Notes under the pieces: model-generated | What the model saw: the letters and a program-made list of their open reading frames with translations, nothing else | Told to the model about the DNA's origin: nothing | The model's database searches: none | NCBI GenBank assembly: GCA_028023455.1 | Contig: JAQFVV010000027.1 | Span: forward strand, 11,087,288-11,151,287 | Origin: Epiperipatus broadwayi | Taxonomy: Eukaryota > Onychophora > Udeonychophora > Euonychophora > Peripatidae | Length of the DNA: 64,000 bases | Direction: 5' to 3' | Made by a program: the position numbers and the translations under genes | Shown here: in pieces, positions 41,301 through 46,854 of the stretch | Position numbering within the stretch: the first letter of the stretch is position 1 | Layout: each line of letters opens with the position of its first letter

Positions 41301-43577
41301 TTAAACAACTGTAATAATAAAAATTGTTTAAATTAATTACAAGTTTAAAATATTTTGTTATTACAAAATTTCCTGCCAGGTTACAAAATTTTTTGTGAAC
41401 CAACACCAGTCCGCAGAACCAAAGTTAAAGAACACTGAACTATACTGTACCAAATCACATTATCATATTTGGTTTCTCTTATCTCAATAACAAAATGGTT
41501 TTCTACATAGATTTTTATTAAGTTTTAAGATTCACTGAATGTAATCACTACACAAATCATTATCACATTATAAATTTAATTATATTATATGACTCACGTA
41601 ATAAATAATGTCAAATAAACAATTAATTATATTTATCAAAAAAACTTAATCTTATACTGTTTATAATAATAAATCTGTTATATACATATCTATAGTGAAG
41701 GATAAAACAGAAGTAGTACCAAAAGATGTAATTCGCTAAAAATCCCAAATGTAAATTGTTACGAAGCAACTAAAATGACTACCTTTATTAAAAAAAAAAC
41801 CGTTGTTAAAAATCTGGCAAAAAAAATAAACTTAGTAAAAAAATATAGTATTCCGAAAAAGTATTAATAATTATTTAACAATAAGCTTGCGCTGGCGCAA
41901 TTAAATTTTATGTTTTAAAAAAAAATTGCATTTCATGAAATAGTTACAAACTTATTTAACATAGGAAAAATAGAACTCAAATTTCTTCTCATAGACAAAC
42001 AATACTTTATTATAAACATTTTTAACAATTCTTTTGCAAGATTCTAATATATATAATTTCAGTATTAAATGAGAGTAAAATAAAACTTTTAAACAGAAAC
42101 AAAGTATTTGTAGTAAAACATTATTATAAATTTGCTCTGACCCAATTAATAAAAGAATAAAATGTAGTGTGTGCATGTTAAATATATGTTAAATAAAAAA
42201 AATAAGACAAATCATAATCAGCTTTTTTTGTTGTTTTGGGGAAAAAAGAATGCTAGTATTTAATCAGTGCTGAAGGCATAAGATAAAATAAAAGAAAATG
42301 AAATTAAAAAATAATGAAAAAAATTACACTAATTTTAAAAAGTTGTCTTTAATATTGCATATACACATTAAAATTTAAATTTATGTTAATGATATTTTGT
42401 GAATAATAATAATAATTGATCAATATTTTAATCATATGATTTTATCTTTTCAAACTGTAAAAAAATATTATACTCAGAAGTACATATTTTAAAATCTTCG
42501 CTGAAAAGTTTCATTATTAATCGAAAGGAGTTTGAAATTTTCTTACAGCTAGTAAGAAATTTCTAAGTTTATTCAATATTCTTTCAATGCAGTCCATAGC
42601 CAATTCAGCTAGCCTTAAATATTAGACACAAAGTGGTTATCTAAATGTTCTTACCTAGAGATAATTCTCCCAAAATAATATGGCTTAGTTTCAATGATTG
42701 TCAATATACAAACTATAAACAAATCAATTATCTGACGCAAATTTAAGCTAATCATTGACGGTATGAAAACTGATAAAACCTGGACCAAATCTTATTAAAG
42801 TTCACTTTAGCTTTAAAAAATGTTTCACTTTAAAAATATATATAACTAATTTTCTTATTATATTATATGACATGTTATTCAATTTTTGAACCCAAGTGAA
42901 AAATCTAAAAAATAATAAAATTTCTAGAGGACAATAAAATATTGTTATAAGTTAACATTAGATTAATAATCCATTAGTTTTGTTTAGTGGATTTATTATC
43001 TGGTTTCATTTATTCTTTGGTGATATTAAACCATGACTTCTTGTGAATAGTGAATACATCACCTATTTCATTAAGAAATTGCAATTCTCTATTTTATTTC
43101 TTTACTGCTTCCTTAAAAGTAGCTTGCTACTATTAAAACTTGAGAAGACCATGGTAAATGGAAATTTAATAGCAATGGAGCAATTATTTTATGCTATAGG
43201 ATTGAATTCTTGTTAATGTATGATACAGGTCAAATTTTTTAATTGGAAAGATTAGTTAGAAAGGAGACTATCTATCTGCAATAGCATTGCATCTAAAGGG
43301 CAATGTTTGATATCATTACTACTATATCAACAAATTATTCCTCTATATTTAATTTTTTTTAAAAAGAAATTATTTGAACTTAGATATCTATTTAGAATAA
43401 AAACTTACTTGTGAAACAAGTTCTTCTGGAACAACAGCAGCAGGTACCATTGGCCTTGAACCAACAATAACTCCTGAACCTCGCCCTCTACTAGTGGTCC
43501 TCATAATACGACCCCTGGTCCTGATTGGAGCTCGAGATCCTGGTTGGGAAGAACTGGCCCCTTTACCTGGATTATTA
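5287..43577 (-). CDS. UBR5: UBR5/hyd E3 ubiquitin ligase, nine internal exons (partial gene)
   Basis: Nine minus-strand exons (43409-43577, 37120-37179, 34507-34606, 34287-34424, 25125-25339, 19105-19227, 12610-12720, 6649-6806, 5287-5395) splice at GT/AG borders into one open frame. The product matches metazoan UBR5/hyd from the end of the basic linker through the UBA domain into the RCC1-like propeller; landmarks are [66 protein letters not shown] and [22 protein letters not shown]5 is a giant, largely nuclear HECT-type E3 ligase with UBA, UBR-box, MLLE and HECT domains; only the N-terminal part lies here. Intron phases in order are 0,0,1,1,0,0,0,2, and phase 0 after the last exon. No premature stop or frameshift is seen, so the gene looks functional. 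The start codon and first exons, and all exons after the last one, lie outside the window or were not recognised. Confidence 0.95.
5396..6648 (-). other. UBR5 intron (1253 bp), nothing recognised
   Basis: AT-rich intron between exons H and I with clean GT/AG ends. No repeat family identified. Confidence 0.7.
6649..6806 (-). CDS. UBR5: UBR5 exon H (VATWVDE...LYTCARLES)
   Basis: A 158-bp exon: [20 protein letters not shown], a variable middle, then [20 protein letters not shown]. It aligns with human VATWVDETLSSVASKLEHTA. It ends in phase 2 inside the second Trp codon of the YWW motif. Acceptor TTAAAG, donor GTAAGTTTT. Confidence 0.95.
6807..9280 (-). other. UBR5 intron, AT-rich part
   Basis: Part of the 5803-bp intron between exons G and H. 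No repeat family recognised before the foldback at 9281. Confidence 0.6.
9281..9690. mobile_element. Foldback/MITE with ~90-bp terminal inverted repeats
   Basis: The left arm (9281-9372) and the reverse complement of the right arm (9603-9690) align over about 90 bp: GTAGCAATCTCTCC with GTAGCAAATTCTCC, CACCCAGTACAAG with TACCCAGTGCAAG, and ATGCTAGAAGGTT in both. The interior is about 230 bp with no ORF. No target duplication could be fixed because the flanks are AT-rich. A non-autonomous DNA transposon is the simplest reading. Confidence 0.7.
9691..10257. other. Intron sequence, nothing recognised
   Basis: AT-rich; the 63-codon plus-strand ORF here (9995-10186) has low-complexity composition and no recognisable motif. 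Confidence 0.45.
10258..11616 (+). mobile_element. RTE-like LINE copy A with 5' inversion
   Basis: Two parts of the same LINE meet head to head at about 11277. From 11278 to 11616 the 3' end lies on the plus strand (GAGATGGATGTCAGGAATAA, then the conserved WAGHI region and 3' end CCTGCAGTGGATTG with a TGATAATGATGA-type tail). From 11277 back to 10258 the minus strand carries the endonuclease C-terminus ([16 protein letters not shown], then a broken SDH motif) and the start of the RT region. This is the layout expected from twin priming. Many stops and frameshifts make it dead. Confidence 0.8.
11617..12609. other. Intron sequence, nothing recognised
   Basis: AT-rich remainder of the intron up to exon G. 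No supported feature. Confidence 0.5.
12610..12720 (-). CDS. UBR5: UBR5 exon G (propeller blade, [10 protein letters not shown])
   Basis: A 111-bp exon of 37 codons: [20 protein letters not shown] followed by [14 protein letters not shown]. It aligns with human HHPRATFLGLTNEKIVLLSA. The acceptor is TTTGATAG and the donor GTAAGATTT; both phase 0. Confidence 0.94.
12721..15412 (-). other. UBR5 intron, AT-rich part
   Basis: First part of the 6384-bp intron between exons F and G. No repeat family recognised. Confidence 0.5.
15413..15605 (+). mobile_element. tRNA-derived SINE
   Basis: It carries pol III box A-like AGCCTAATTGGTTAGAGCAC and box B-like GATTCAATTCCCC spaced as in a tRNA, followed by a non-tRNA body with CTGATGAGGATGG and TGTGTGCTATT. 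The same order and 3' motif recur in the minus-strand copy near 57700, so this is a repeat family, not a tRNA gene. Confidence 0.7.
15805..16538. mobile_element. piggyBac-type MITE (734 bp, TTAA flanks)
   Basis: TTAA at 15801-15804 and at 16539-16542 flank an element beginning CCTTTGTAGCGGCT and ending, on the reverse strand, CCCTTGTGCTGACC. A TTAA duplication with CCYTTG termini is diagnostic of piggyBac-like elements. The interior is richer in G+C than the intron and has no transposase ORF. Confidence 0.65.
16539..19104. other. Intron sequence, nothing recognised
   Basis: AT-rich. The overlapping plus-strand ORFs at 16750-17132 are low-complexity and show no domain. Confidence 0.5.
19105..19227 (-). 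CDS. UBR5: UBR5 exon F (propeller blade, LYQWRW)
   Basis: A 123-bp exon of 41 codons: [20 protein letters not shown], then [11 protein letters not shown]. This is the RCC1-like blade corresponding to human ICIGALYSELLAVSSKGELYQ. Acceptor TTTCTAG, donor GTAAGAAC, both phase 0. Confidence 0.95.
19228..19947. other. Intron sequence, nothing recognised
   Basis: Start of the 5897-bp intron between exons E and F; T-rich, no supported feature. Confidence 0.5.
19948..20806. mobile_element. hAT-type MITE (859 bp) with perfect 8-bp TSD
   Basis: The 8-bp duplication CTCTAAGC lies at 19940-19947 and 20807-20814. The termini are CAGGGATGCCCAACCC and, on the reverse strand, CAGTGGTGCCCAACCTT, typical hAT ends. 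Subterminal GGCTCGCG motifs occur at both ends. There is no transposase; the interior is largely a minisatellite. Confidence 0.88.
20255..20605. repeat. Minisatellite inside hAT MITE, ~80-bp unit
   Basis: About five imperfect copies of a unit containing TGTTTAGTGCTGTAAATAG, TTTTTATCGAGATAGATCCG and TGTACACGTATATATTTTGC. Copies differ by internal deletions. Confidence 0.75.
20815..22230. other. Intron sequence, nothing recognised
   Basis: AT-rich. The 64-codon ORF at 21536-21730 is not supported as a gene. Confidence 0.45.
23304..23345. repeat. Degenerate telomere-like CCCTAA tract
   Basis: Seven degenerate C(C)CTAA-type units (CTAACCCTAAAACTAAACCT, then AACCCTAAATCTAACCGTAA) inside the TIR element. 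This is too degenerate to be a functional telomere. Confidence 0.55.
23521..23650. repeat. Tandem repeat, ~50-bp unit, 2.6 copies
   Basis: TAACACAAGTAAAAAAATAT followed by CCGATA and AAATTGATAAAAAAAA recurs at 23523, 23573 and 23622 within the TIR element. Confidence 0.8.
23964..24086. mobile_element. Short insertion flanked by 12-bp direct repeat
   Basis: Compared with copy 1 of the surrounding repeat, copy 2 has ~123 extra bases flanked by AATTTAATAATA on both sides. The insert is richer in G+C (GCATGTGCGGTTGAAAATGC and GGGACCTCTACAGG). It could be a SINE-like insertion, but the direct repeat is low-complexity. Confidence 0.4.
24531..25124. other. Intron sequence, nothing recognised
   Basis: AT-rich stretch leading to exon E; no supported feature. 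Confidence 0.5.
25125..25339 (-). CDS. UBR5: UBR5 exon E (RD/ER-rich linker to [12 protein letters not shown])
   Basis: A 215-bp exon. It begins with a GA dinucleotide that completes Gly, then an alternating [13 protein letters not shown] run, [17 protein letters not shown], a Pro/Gln-rich patch, and [15 protein letters not shown] at its end. The human counterparts are RLRERRWLDG and SLGEDLQWWPDK. The acceptor is TTTTTGTAG and the donor GTGAGTTTA. The charged repeat at the start is a flexible linker. The exon re-enters the propeller fold at its 3' end. Confidence 0.95.
25340..26960. other. Intron sequence with A12G12 run
   Basis: AT-rich start of the 8947-bp intron between exons D and E. A12 (26185-26196) is followed directly by G12 (26197-26208). 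Otherwise nothing recognised. Confidence 0.5.
26961..28984 (-). mobile_element. RTE-like LINE copy B, 5'-truncated, ~2 kb
   Basis: Minus-strand LINE whose 3' end (CCTGCAGTGGATTGATAATG, tail GATGATGA) is at the left. Reading leftwards from 28984: linker after the endonuclease, an RT N-terminal piece (28741-28280, ending KKGKAAGND), RT core with [19 protein letters not shown] (27963-27649), and RT thumb with [15 protein letters not shown] and [20 protein letters not shown] (27577-27119). Frameshifts separate the pieces, including one that destroys the F-x-DD catalytic motif, and about 95 bp is missing near 27137 compared with copy C. Inactive. Confidence 0.9.
29040..29700 (+). pseudogene. Decayed coding-like DNA, family not recognised
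   Basis: Short plus-strand stretches look coding ([20 protein letters not shown] at about 29089-29148, [15 protein letters not shown] near 29320) but are broken by stops. A 25-bp direct duplication (GGATTCCTATAATTTTCATA) lies at 29141-29188. Confidence 0.25.
29700..29800 (-). mobile_element. Possible tRNA-derived SINE fragment
   Basis: The reverse strand shows TGGCGGTGCAGTAATATTTA followed by AAAATTCAAATCCTTTCTGC, a box A/box B-like pair. Degenerate. Confidence 0.35.
29930..30480 (+). pseudogene. Decayed transposase-like fragment
   Basis: Plus-strand pieces include [12 protein letters not shown], then WKAA, and further on [20 protein letters not shown], which read like protein interrupted by stops. 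The first piece vaguely resembles the C-terminus of pogo/Tigger-type transposases, but I cannot support an assignment. Confidence 0.25.
30903..31352. mobile_element. hAT MITE (450 bp) with perfect 8-bp TSD
   Basis: ATCTAAAC lies at 30895-30902 and 31353-31360. The termini are CAGTGGTCTTCAACCTTTTC and, on the reverse strand, CAGTGTTCTTAAACCATTGG. GCGGACCG and CGCGGCCC motifs occur near both ends. The first ~110 bp (CACACCTGCGGACCG, ATAAATTTTCTTA, AACCGCTTA) match the left end of the transposase-bearing element at 38548, so this is probably its non-autonomous derivative. Confidence 0.9.
31470..31616 (-). CDS. 48-codon ORF of unknown origin
   Basis: A complete small ORF with ATG at 31616 and TAA at 31470: [20 protein letters not shown], then [20 protein letters not shown] and a short tail. 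The middle has protein-like composition (acidic and aromatic) unlike the low-complexity ORFs nearby. It lies in the UBR5 exon D/E intron on the same strand, but the conserved protein is continuous across D and E, so it is not needed for UBR5. It could be a transposon remnant or a rarely used exon. No family recognised. Confidence 0.3.
   Translation of the reverse strand: MHSLFFLRRLINDEIDWLGILNEADEIWLFVSDEMRLFFRTETHHIFF
31976..33007 (+). mobile_element. RTE-like LINE copy C, youngest, 5'-truncated
   Basis: Flanked by the 7-bp direct repeat ACTGATA (31969-31975 and 33008-33014). Two overlapping frames cover the RT: 31988-32338 with [20 protein letters not shown] and [14 protein letters not shown], then 32262-32996 with [50 protein letters not shown] and the end FILQWIDNG. 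One frameshift near 32315 separates them. The catalytic box reads FTDD instead of the usual FADD. The tail is TGATAATGATGATG. The endonuclease is absent through 5' truncation, so the copy cannot move by itself. Confidence 0.92.
33015..34286. other. Intron sequence, nothing recognised
   Basis: AT-rich sequence between LINE copy C and exon D; only a short C-run near 33470. Confidence 0.5.
34287..34424 (-). CDS. UBR5: UBR5 exon D (DLISLLDAG...DADAMFSED)
   Basis: A 138-bp exon reading [20 protein letters not shown], then [20 protein letters not shown] and ending SRPRS, with a split Gly codon at its 3' end. The acceptor is TTCTTACAG and the donor GTAAAG. The human counterpart is the [20 protein letters not shown] region just after the UBA. 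The [13 protein letters not shown] ending resembles arthropod hyd proteins more than vertebrate UBR5. Confidence 0.95.
34507..34606 (-). CDS. UBR5: UBR5 exon C (UBA domain, second half, acidic tail)
   Basis: A 100-bp exon encoding [20 protein letters not shown] and an acidic stretch ending SYVPGG. The acceptor is TTTTTAAG and the donor GTAAAA; it ends in phase 1, so the split codon G+AT gives Asp. It is separated from the next exon by an intron of only 82 bp, the one short intron in the gene. The [12 protein letters not shown] core is the most conserved part of the UBA. Confidence 0.96.
34607..37119 (-). other. UBR5 intron (2513 bp) with simple repeats
   Basis: AT-rich. T19 at 36997-37015 and (AC)n at 37073-37091. 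A TTTATATAGCGC motif near 36276 recurs in the palindrome at 50269-51150. Confidence 0.5.
37120..37179 (-). CDS. UBR5: UBR5 exon B (UBA domain, first half)
   Basis: A 60-bp exon of 20 codons reading [20 protein letters not shown], almost identical to the human UBR5 segment. The acceptor is TTTTCAG and the donor GTAAGTTAT; both borders are phase 0. Together with the next exon it forms the UBA helices that bind ubiquitin in UBR5. Confidence 0.95.
37180..37880. other. Intron sequence, nothing recognised
   Basis: AT-rich first part of the 6229-bp intron between exons A and B. Confidence 0.45.
37881..38045 (-). mobile_element. SINE-like repeat fragment
   Basis: On the reverse strand a box B-like GTTTGAATCCTGG is followed by CTGATGAAGACAAAAGCCTG. 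The left part (CTACTATAAG, AGTAATCAATGGACA, CAAATGGCAATATTTCC) is shared with repeats near 44140 and 48290. Composite or related dispersed repeats. Confidence 0.4.
38548..41437. mobile_element. Decayed autonomous hAT transposon, ZBED5-like (2.9 kb)
   Basis: Left end CAGCATTCTTCCATCTTTTC and right end, reverse strand, CAGTGTTCTTTAACTTTGG correspond to the ends of the 450-bp MITE at 30903. Flanking octamers TACTACAT and AACTATAC match at 5 of 8 positions, as expected for an old target duplication. The interior encodes a complete but broken BED/hAT transposase on the minus strand. Confidence 0.82.
39130..40880 (-). pseudogene. ZBED5/SCAND3-like hAT transposase, inactivated
   Basis: Minus-strand fragments in domain order. 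A BED zinc finger relic lies at about 40660-40560 (SEILSND, then [15 protein letters not shown] in a second frame). The catalytic-domain start is at 40497-40072, with [20 protein letters not shown] and [20 protein letters not shown], which includes the first acidic residue. A middle part is at 39955-39755 ([16 protein letters not shown]). The helical insertion region is at 39630-39406 ([12 protein letters not shown]). The hATC dimerisation domain is at about 39390-39200 ([36 protein letters not shown]). Stops and frameshifts separate all pieces, so no functional enzyme is made. Confidence 0.85.
41446..43408. other. Intron sequence, nothing recognised
   Basis: AT-rich sequence from the hAT element to exon A; no supported feature. 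Confidence 0.5.
43409..43577 (-). CDS. UBR5: UBR5 exon A (linker and start of UBA region)
   Basis: First recognisable exon. It encodes a Gly/Ser/Arg-rich linker ([19 protein letters not shown], then [20 protein letters not shown]), the arthropod-style counterpart of the human RVIRTGRDRGSG region, and ends in phase 0 with a GTAAGTTTT donor. The 5' border is ambiguous: acceptor ACTATAG gives an edge at 43577 and AATCCAG gives 43566. I prefer 43577 because it is the first AG after the pyrimidine tract. The next upstream exon, which would encode the DGRVCR-type propeller start, was not found. Confidence 0.9.
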
Positions 43578-44137
43578 CTATAGTCAGAAAATGTAAAAAT
43601 AGTGTGGTTTAATGCTAATTTATAATCTTAATCTAATAAACATGTTTTAAAGTCATTAAATTTAGGAATAGCAAATAATTTTACGTGTTTAAATTTTCAA
43701 TATAATAATAAATCAATAAGAAATCAGAGCAAAAATAAAATTTTAGCAAATTACAATAAAAAATAAAATCTGAATATTAAAATATTTGAAGTTATAAGTT
43801 ATAAGAGAGATAATATAGCAGTCCTAGTAACAAATGATGCAGTTTGTTGAATAGCTCTTTAAATTATCTTGCAGAAATCTATTTTAATGTAATAAAACAA
43901 AAAAAATCATATGAAAAAAAAATAATGCAATTAATGTATTTTAGAACCAAAATCCTTTATTACAGCTAGCCACTACAAATCAATAAAAAAAATAATAATT
44001 TCAAAAAAATAAATATTTGATCTACAGAATATAAAGCAATTATAAAAGATATATGCACCAAACAATATATCACATAACTTTCTCTCTATACTTCAACATC
44101 TACATTAGAGCAGTAATTCACAAATTCTACCCATTAA
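43578..44137. other. AT-rich sequence upstream of exon A
   Basis: Presumed UBR5 intron. No upstream exon recognised. Confidence 0.45.
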
Positions 44138-44266
44138 GCATCTACTATAAAACTTTAGTAATCAATGGACATGAGATAGTAGAAAGTAATCTAATTTGGT
44201 AGGTTTAGTTTACATTTAGCATTACCATCTAATGTCCATTGATTTTTAAAGTTTACAGTAGATTCC
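44138..44266. mobile_element. Short MITE-like foldback (~130 bp)
   Basis: The left arm GCATCTACTATAAAACTTTA then AATCAATGGACAT pairs with the reverse complement of the right arm (GGAATCTACTGTAAACTTTA then AATCAATGGACAT). Arms are about 40 bp. Related single arms lie near 37895 and 48290. Confidence 0.6.
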
Positions 44267-45405
44267 TATAGAATAAAATAACAAAAAAGTGGAAAATACT
44301 GTTTCTAATGCAATATATTTAAAAAAAGATGAATATCAATTTCTCTACCCAAATGTGGGATAACTACATGATAATATTAGCTACACATGAGAATATTAAG
44401 ACAAGTGGTAATGATCAATGATAATACTCAAGTCATTTTCCTTAATATAATTTATTATGGTGTCTTAATTTTGGAAGTATAAACTTCAATAATATTCCAA
44501 AACAAATAAAAATGTACTACAATACTATAATTTTTTTACACTCATTATTTGTCTTTGTATAAAATAGCAGAACCATTTAATAATATCCATAACTTTTATA
44601 ATAGATGTGTGCTTGTGTGCTAACAATAAATATAAACCGATTACAAATCAAAGATTGAACAATTAGAGATTATTTTACTTTGAACATAAGTCCAAACAAT
44701 AAATATTTTAAGATCAATAAATAATGACACATCATAATACTGTGAAATATATAATAGACAAATAAACAAATAAAAATAATTACGGAATTCTACACTCTTC
44801 TTTAACATGGAGGGTTCAGCCCTGACTAAATAAAGACCATCTGACCAGAAAATATTTTTAGAATATCTCAAAGATTTAAATATCTGAAAATATTCTTGAC
44901 ATAAAACCATACAGGCATAAATCAGTATCCGAAACTAAGAAATGTAATTGATACAAGCACAAAGCAAACTGAATCATGAACATTAATAATTAAAATTAGA
45001 ACAGTGATTTATCAAATAAATATATTTCTCCTGATGGCATAAATTCAAAAACACAATACATAATATTTCTAATGCAATATCAAAGTTTCCTTTATGTTTA
45101 TAATTCTTTATCAGATACTCACTTGAGTAACAAATCATTATTTTTAAAAATCCTTTTTTCTTCTTTAATGAAAAGCAGTTTTAAATTTTTTCTTTTATGC
45201 TAAATTAGTTTAGTGATCCTTGAAATGTTAGAAAATACTGCTATGACATTCTAATATACTATTACTCTTTACAAGCAAATCATTATGGAATAGCTTTTCC
45301 AATTTCACTTTTTTTTTTATCTTAAGTATATCTAACATGGAACAAAGCAAAAAAATGAAGAAACTAAAATGTTTTTTTTTTTATTTTTGATTCTAGTTAA
45401 TATAA
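44267..45405. other. AT-rich sequence, nothing recognised
   Basis: No supported feature. The 89-codon minus-strand ORF at 44641-44910 has no recognisable motif. Confidence 0.4.
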
Positions 45406-45505
45406 TTAATCATTATCAATCCATTGCAGAATGACAATCTCTCCAAGTTCAATCCATCTTCTCAGATCTCTGGCCTCTCTTCCCCACATCACCCCTGCCA
45501 ATATT
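45406..45505 (-). mobile_element. RTE-like LINE 3'-end fragment
   Basis: About 100 bp matching the extreme 3' end of the LINE family on the minus strand (plus strand ATTATCAATCCATTGCAGAA, CTCTCCAAGTTCAATCCATC, CCCCACATCACCCCTGC). A severely 5'-truncated copy. Confidence 0.8.
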
Positions 45506-46854
45506 CTTTATTAAATGATATTTCAAAAATGTAGAACATAAAACAATCTAAACAAATTAATGGTCAGAATGTATCAGCTTGCAAAAATAATACAAATGTT
45601 AATTTGTAATTGCTAACAAATTATTATTTTTTAAAACAGCACAACTGGACTTTAAATCTAAAATATTTTTGTTTTTCCACTATAACAACTACCAATTCAC
45701 TATTAAGTTGTTAGTGCCTTGAAATTATCTCCATGTTGTTTTAATATGTCAATCCACACATTATTGAATTGTACACTTGTAACTTTCTAAATCACAAAGG
45801 CAAGTATCAGTTTTAGTAAAATAAATTTTTTTCTCTCAAATATGTTTGACATTAATACAAGAACTATTTGAATTTCTATGCAAGATAAAATTATAGACAT
45901 TTAAAAAGGTATCTAGAGAAAGAATAAATTCACTATAAAAAAGGCTTTTAATTCTCTGAAAGAAATCAGTGGCGAATGACTCTCACTCATTGTTCAAGAA
46001 GGGTCAAACAGATTCAATATTTAAATCAGGTAATAAATGAGACCATAAAAATATATATATAATGTTCCTCAAATTACTATTTGAATGTGTAGGCCATGGA
46101 CCACACAAAAAATATCAAAATTTCTCTTTACAAGTAAGCCTCCTTAATAAAAAATTTCAGTATTAAAATTCAAAAAATTGATAGGCAAATAAAACAATGT
46201 TTTTTGGTAACCTAAGACATAATTACCATAATAAAAGTTAAATATTTAATTTATTTAGAAATAAAATACTTATTATTACTAGCATTTCCAAAATTACATA
46301 AAAAATTTAAAAAAAAATCAAAATATCATAACTTTTTACTTAAAATTAATGAGAATCTTGAGCTTATTTTACAAACACATTTTTTTAATATTAGGCTGTT
46401 ACTTAGTTTTAAGTGTAAATAAAACCCAAATACAACCTAGAATGCAATAAGCTGACATATGTGTCTATGACAAAGAGCTGATGAAGGCAGTAATTAATAT
46501 AATGAGGATATAGATTTAATTTTTTTTTAAAGACCAATTTAACATTTGAATAACTTATTTAAATGTAATTTTTCAAAAATAATTTATCTTTTAAGTACTA
46601 CATGTAAATCCATCATCGCATACTATCAGGGGTATGTGTACCTCAGATTGAGAATCAGTATAGACAGTATAAACCAAAATATTTCAGCTGCAAATAGGCT
46701 ATATAAATTTAATTATTTTATCTGCAATGATGGCAGTCTTATCTGCAAAGAAAATTTGCATCACAGAATAAATGAAATTGGTCTTCTAAAATGTTCAAAA
46801 AATTCATGCAAAGACATGATTGCACCTAAGAAATAATTGTGGTATCATTTTTAA
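45506..46854. other. AT-rich sequence, possible hAT-end relic
   Basis: Mostly featureless. CAGGGGTATGTGTACCTCAG followed by ATTGAGAATCAG near 46628 resembles a degenerate hAT end, but no partner end was found. It falls inside a 96-codon plus-strand ORF (46546-46836) that I cannot assign. Confidence 0.3.

Noticed and set aside
44641-44910. 89-codon minus-strand ORF tested as an upstream UBR5 exon
   Set aside because: No similarity to the N-terminal propeller of UBR5 and no suitable splice sites.
46546-46836. 96-codon plus-strand ORF
   Set aside because: It begins in AT-rich sequence, includes a hAT-end-like stretch, and has no domain I recognise. Not enough to call a gene.
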